A DNA stretch of 64,000 nucleotides from Macropodus opercularis (Eukaryota > Chordata > Actinopteri > Anabantiformes > Osphronemidae): positions 13,535,501-13,599,500 of the forward strand of contig JAUCMP010000028.1 in NCBI GenBank assembly GCA_030770545.1, in the 5' to 3' direction. The notes beneath the pieces were generated by a model that saw nothing but the letters and a program-made list of their open reading frames with translations, made no database searches and was not told the DNA's origin. Of this stretch, positions 58,901 to 64,000 are shown piece after piece. Position numbers and translations under genes: made by a program. How positions within the stretch are numbered: the stretch's first letter is position 1; each line of letters starts with the position of its first letter.

Positions 58901-61365
58901 CACAAATTCACAGAGGAAGCCAAGTGCAAGAAGCTGCTGCCGTGAGGATTTTGGACACCGACCACCAGAAACGGGATGTTACTCACTTTGGAAGGAACCA
59001 CAGGGACCAGTGCTCCGATGACGTCTGACTTGCACACCTGCACCCTTGGACGCACTGATACTCCTGCAGCAGGAAACAGAAAAGACGCACAGTTTAGTTG
59101 AAATCTCTGGACAGATGACACACACACAAGCACCTTTGGTTTCTATGTTTGCTGAGTGTTGGGGCTTAGTCGTACCTTCAGGTTCACCTCCAGACACTTC
59201 TTCACTGAACCTCCAGGTACCAGGTCCAGGAGAAAGCTCCACCAGTCGTTATATGTCGATGACTGGATCCCACGTCTGCAAAACAACACGACAGGTTAAA
59301 GGAACAATAACAACAATCGTTCATTCACAGGTTTGACTATTACATCTAACACCACTCTGTATGAAAACCAATATTTCTGACTGAATTCATACCGATGCCA
59401 GGACCTGGTGCTCTACATCTGTATAGTGATGTGAGAAACACGACAGGTGTGTGGAGACTGATCTTTATCCTGCGTGCTTCTCAGGAGACACCACCAAAGC
59501 CTCTCTCTCTCACTTGTGACAGGCCGAGGAGCCTTGCTGGCTTACGCTGTGTTTCAGCCAGAGGCCTGTCACACCAGCTTGCTCGTCTCTGCGGACTCTG
59601 TCATGTACCTAATGGCCTGAGAGGAGAGGGAACACTTGTTTATGGATTCGAAAACCTGGAGGTGACGTCACACGTTTGGCTGTTAAATGGAAACAAACTC
59701 TTACCATATTTAGCTGAAAGGACCAAATGGTAAACGATGGAGACCAGCGAGTGACGAGACGTTGACTAGAAAACAGCACAGTTAGCAACAATTACCTTTA
59801 CACAGTCAGTATCACAGCAAATGTATTTTACCAGTTACTTTCTATCTGTATTACTATAGCAACTGCTATCATACAGTTGTGTAACGAACTGGGCCTTTTC
59901 TTCACTGAGGCTCGTTCTTACCTTCTCGTGGCTGCTGGAAATCGCCGTTTCCGCCTGTGACAGCTTGGCGGGATCCTCACTGTCATTGTCCTCTTGTTGT
60001 GACAATGAACCTGACGAGTCAGAGGATCAAAACACTGTGGACCCAAAGAGATGGAGGAGAGCTGGTCAGATCACAAATTCACAGAGGAAGCCAAGTGCAA
60101 GAAGCTGCTGCCGTGAGGATTTTGGACACCGACCACCAGAAACGGGATGTTACTCACTTTGGAAGGAACCACAGGGACCAGTGCTCCGATGACGTCTGAC
60201 TTGCACACCTGCACCCTTGGACGCACTGATACTCCTGCAGCAGGAAACAGAAAAGACGCACAGTTTAGTTGAAATCTCTGGACAGATGACACACACACAA
60301 GCACCTTTGGTTTCTATGTTTGCTGAGTGTTGGGGCTTAGTCGTACCTTCAGGTTCACCTCCAGACACTTCTTCACTGAACCTCCAGGTACCAGGTCCAG
60401 GAGAAAGCTCCACCAGTCGTTATATGTCGATGACTGGATCCCACGTCTGCAAACCAACACGACAGGTTAAAGGAACAATAACAACAATCGTTCATTCACA
60501 GGTTTGACTATTACATCTAACACCACTCTGTATGAAAACCAATATTTCTGACTGAATTCATACCGATGCCAGGACCTGGTGCTCTACATCTGTATAGTGA
60601 TGTGAGAAACACGACAGGTGTGTGGAGACTGATCTTTATCCTGCGTGCTTCTCAGGAGACACCACCAAAGCCTCTCTCTCTCACTTGTGACAGGCCGAGG
60701 AGCCTTGCTGTGTTTCAGCCAGAGGCCTGTCACACCAGCTTGCTCGTCTCTGCGGACTCTGTCATGTACCTAATGGCCTGAGAGGAGAGGGAACACTTGT
60801 TTATGGATTCGAAAACCTGGAGGTGACGTCACACGTTTGGCTGTTAAATGGAAACAAACTCTTACCATATTTAGCTGAAAGGACCAAATGGTAAACGATG
60901 GAGACCAGCGAGTGACGAGCCGTTGACTAGAAAACAGCACAGTTAGCAACAATTACCTTTACGCAGTCAGTATCACAGCAAATGTATTTTACCAGTTACT
61001 TTCTATCTGTATTACTATAACAACTGCTATCATACAGTTGTGTAACAAACTGGGCCTTTTTTTCACTGAGGCTCTTTCTTACCTTCTCGTGGCTGCTGGA
61101 AATCGCCGTTTCCGCCCGTGACAGCTTGGCGGGATCCTCACTGTCATTGTCCTCTTGCTGTGACAATGAACCTGACGAGTCAGAGGATCAAAGCACTGTG
61201 GACCCAAAGAGATGGAGGAGAGCTGGTCAGATCACAAATTCACAGACGAAGCCAAGTGCAAGAAGCTGCTGCCGTGAGGATTTTGGACACCGACCACCAG
61301 AAACGGGATGTTACTCACTTTGGAAGGAACCACAGGGACCAGTGCTCCGATGATGTGTGACCACA
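49926..61365 (-). repeat. Tandem array of USP-derived pseudogene units (1,161/1,171 bp)
   Basis: Anchors at 50609, 51770, 52931, 54102, 55273, 56444, 57615, 58786, 59957 and 61118 give periods of 1161, 1161, six times 1171, then 1161. The 10-bp difference is an insertion GGCTTACGCT present only in the inner six units. On the minus strand each unit holds five exon-like blocks matching, in order, the last five exons of the USP gene at 61.8-63.8 kb: GIQSSTYNDWWSF; a GCRC-containing block; ALIL-stop; STARHSLVSIVYHL; and GH-stop with a frameshifted C-terminus. Splice sites are mostly kept. The same TGA after ALIL and TAG after GH occur in all units inspected, and the first Cys of block 1 is Arg. 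So the founder was already a pseudogene before amplification. The plus-strand ORFs are shadows. Confidence 0.9.
50054..50379 (-). mobile_element. L2-like LINE tail inserted in the first array unit
   Basis: About 326 bp of L2-like 3' UTR and tail, minus orientation, with an internal TA microsatellite (about 50212-50233). Flanked by an imperfect 8-bp duplication GGCGACCA (50046-50053) / GGAGACCA (50380-50387), within the block that reads STARHSLVSIVYHL in other units. Other units lack it, so it landed in the edge unit alone. Confidence 0.85.
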
Positions 61366-61585
61366 CTGGCACCCACTCGCTGGAACACAAACCAGGTTGT
61401 CTACAGTCTAACCCTAAGGCCTGGGCAGTGATGGTTTCTTCACTGGTTACTGGCCACGAGTCACTTTTGGATCTCACAACCAGATACCCGGAATCTGCCA
61501 CAGGATGGTGGTTGACTGTAGTAGCCACTCTTCAGGTCCTTAGCGTCTTTTTGCCATAAAACTAGTGGTGCAGTCTTTGTTAGTC
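61366..61585 (-). repeat. Boundary segment of the USP-derived array, right copy
   Basis: Copy of 49736-49925. It replaces the distal part of block 2 and most of block 1 of the terminal unit. Right of it (61587-61660) the end of block 1 and following intron sequence resume. Confidence 0.75.
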
Positions 61586-61794
61586 ATGGACTGCATCCCA
61601 CATCTGCAAAACAATACGACAGGTTAAAGGAACAATAACAATAATCGTTCATTCACTGTTCAACTATTACATCTAACACCACACTGTAAGTTCAATTTCT
61701 GAATGAATTCATACCGATGGCAGGACCTGGTGCTCAACGTCTTTACAGTGATGTGAGAAACAGAGAAACAGGTGTGCGAAGGCTGATGTTTAGC

Positions 61795-64000
61795 CTAGCT
61801 CTGCTTCTCGTAAAACACCACGTAAGCGTCATGCATCCGTGCCTGACAGAGGAAGGTGCCCGATGTGACGTAGGAGTGGTAGTCACTGTAGCACACCCAC
61901 ACGTCCTGCTCAGCGTTGTAAACACTGTCACAAACGGCATGGCCTGAGAAAAAAGCAAACATTTGTTTATGGATTCATGAACCTTGCATTGACCTCATAC
62001 TGATCTCACAGCTGACCTAAACGTAAACACACACTTACCATAAGCAGCTGTGGGGCCCAAATGGCTGATGGTGGTGATGAGCGAGTAACGAGCCGTCTGG
62101 AAAATAGCACAGTTAACCAACAACAATTACATTTACACATTTAATATCACAGCAAATAAATTTACCAGTTACTTTGTGACTGTCTTACTATAGTCACTGT
62201 TATCAGAAAGCTGTATAATGTACTGGGCTTTACCTCGTGTTCGCTGCTGGAAATCACCAGTTCCCGTGACACCTCAACGGGAATCCTCAGCTTGAACGAC
62301 TGTCCGTTTATGGCCACAAACCTTGACAGCATGATGATCAGGATACTGTGGACCCAAAGAGATGGAGGAGAGGTGGTGAAATCACTAATTCAAAGAGGAA
62401 GTCAAGTGGAAGAAGCCGCTGTGATGTGGTCTTTAGATAGTTAGGATATGACATGTGATGTTACTCACGTTGGCAGGTGCACGAATGACAACTGCACAAA
62501 CGCTCTGTCATGACCACAGCTGCACACGCGGAAGCGCTCAGACCCCTGCAGCAGGAAAGACACAACAAGGTTTTAGTTGAAACTGAGTTGAAATCTTTGA
62601 ATAGATGAAACACACAACACCTTTGCTTTCTATGTTTCTCAGTGTTGGGGCTAAGTCATACTTGCAAGTACTGCTCCAGACCCTGCTCCACTGAATGGAC
62701 TGGACTCCATATCAGCTCCACGCCAAAGCTGAGAGACTTTTGGTAAGTGGAGGACTGCACACCACATCTGCACAACGACACCACAGTGTAAAGACAGAAT
62801 AATACTTCATTCATAGGTTCAACTACTACATGTCCACACCACTAGAAGACAAATATTTCTGACTGAGCTCATACCGACAGCAGGTCGTGGTGCTCAAGAG
62901 CTCGAAAGCAATGTGAGCAGCAACAGGACAGGTGTACGAGAGGCCAAGGGCACCTGCTGCTCTCTGCAGATCTTGAGACACGAAGTCCAGCATGTTCAGC
63001 ACCGACATGACGAAGCAAAAAGTGTCCTGCACAGAAACAGTGTTTTAGACAGTGGAATTTTCTCTACAAAAAACATTTTTTAGATCACTGTGAACGTCTG
63101 CTCTGTGGTATAAACAAGAAGTGCACCAACATTTGGTCCGTCGTCGTCGAAGGAGGGGTCGTACTGTGCAACCGTGTGCTTGAGCGCTTCCAGGACCTCC
63201 CTCTTCTCATCGATGTCGTTAGAGAAGCGAAGTCCAACGAGCTGGCCAAACAACCTGGAGAGAGCACAAATGAAGAAATTGGCATGTTCCTCATGCTGAT
63301 TTGTAATGTTAGTGGACAAACCCATGTCTGGTTGTTGCTGTACCTCATGGTGGAGCTGGTAGCTGCAACCCCCACCTGCAGACAGAACTCCTCGATGAAA
63401 GGGTTCAGAGAGAGGATGGCCTGAACGGCAGCGTTCATGAAGCAGGTCTGTCCAAGGTTGGGCAACCTGAAACATAAAAAACCTCACGTGTCATTTTCCA
63501 CAGACGAACACTCACAATAAACTACAGCCTCAAATACAGAACACATATGGAGTCATTAGGTGTGTATATGACGTACCCGCGACAGGCCAGCTCATATGGG
63601 GAGGGAGGTCTGAAGGGAGGCTCCTCCTCTGGCTGACTGTGAATGATGGCATTACACATTTTATTCTACTAATGCTACAGTAATGAAGTCATCAATAATA
63701 AACAACAACAATATAATGTGTTCAATCAGTGACACTAGGAAAACTAAACATACGTGTGGCCTGAGGAGGACGGTCCTTCGTCAGCAGGAGACAGGTGTGT
63801 GGTGTCCTGTTACAAAGACATAAACTCAGTTTAACACAAGAACAACAAATGCACATTTCAGCTAGAGACATTTCAGCAGTGCAACAAGTTTGCTAATGCT
63901 AGTCCGGGCTGTACAACTAACAGAAGCTAACGGCCTTGTGCTGTTCAGCCGCTAGTTGTGTAAAATACCGGATTTCACCGCCTTCTCGGTGCCGGAGCCC
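61795..64000 (-). CDS. USP37/26/29-like ubiquitin carboxyl-terminal hydrolase (partial)
   Basis: Cysteine deubiquitinase that would remove ubiquitin from proteins. Minus-strand exons, all joined in phase: 63754-63806, 63577-63636, 63344-63476 (GLPNLGQTCFMNAAVQAIL, catalytic Cys box with the oxyanion Asn), 63131-63254, 62875-63026, 62662-62767, 62469-62545 (VCSCGH), 62234-62345 (ILIIMLSRF), 62039-62096 (TARYSLITTISHLG) and 61795-61943 (GHAVCDSVYN...VCYSD, His box), stop TAG at 61795-61797. YTCPV and the CRCG/CSCG pairs recall USP37. Catalytic Cys, His and Asp are present, but the usual QQDAHEF is PNDTFCF and the His box lacks the Tyr of GHY. So it is a diverged, perhaps weak enzyme or a fast-evolving paralogue. 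The 5' end is beyond the window; coding sequence upstream of 63806 is uncertain. Confidence 0.85.

Noticed and set aside
50609..61360. Plus-strand ORFs of 60-112 codons repeated ten times in the 1.17-kb array
   Set aside because: They run antisense to the USP-derived exon blocks and across introns. The homology is on the minus strand, so the plus-strand frames are incidental.

Overview
This is nuclear DNA of a vertebrate, almost certainly a ray-finned fish. The evidence is U1, U2 and U6 snRNA genes of vertebrate type, multi-exon genes with GT-AG introns (an Fc-receptor-like Ig gene and a USP37-type deubiquitinase), and a fish-like mix of retroelements (L2-like and Rex1/CR1-like LINEs, a DIRS element, a Helitron-like fragment, ERV/LTR elements). 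No bacterial operons, CRISPR arrays or viral genomes are present. Most short ORFs lie in repeats and are not genes.

Layout. 1-6,598: tandem array of a 1,351-bp unit, each unit holding one U2 and one U1 snRNA gene in the same direction (five copies of each, the last unit truncated). A long tetranucleotide microsatellite follows (6,625-6,900). 8.1-10.2 kb: a tentative minus-strand multi-exon gene, and a U6 snRNA gene on the minus strand with promoter elements at the expected spacing. 13.1-13.9 kb: a compact three-exon gene with an intact 207-codon frame. 16-19 kb: diverged local duplications and one isolated actin exon. 19.9-21.5 kb: an internally deleted L2-like LINE. 24.4-26.5 kb: a two-Ig-domain FcR-like gene whose frame stops just after the membrane segment. 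27.5-33.5 kb: a full-length but broken DIRS element with its inverted and internal complementary repeats. 33.5-34.3 kb: two decayed V-set Ig exons in opposite orientation. 36.1-41.8 kb: a Rex1-like LINE, a Helitron-like fragment and a second L2-like LINE. 42.3-48.2 kb: a minus-strand LTR element with no recognisable gag or pol, abutting the 3' end of a different, plus-strand ERV (env transmembrane part plus LTR, to 49,242).

49.9-61.4 kb: about ten tandem copies of a 1,161/1,171-bp unit. Each unit is a decayed copy of the last five exons of the USP-type gene that lies intact next to it on the minus strand (61,795 to beyond the window end). Splice sites are kept but the same stop codons occur in every unit, so this is a pseudogene satellite seeded by a neighbouring deubiquitinase. 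It carries a local dimeric higher-order pattern.

Common theme: concerted evolution of gene-containing tandem arrays at both ends of the window, with a transposon-rich, immune-receptor-bearing middle.
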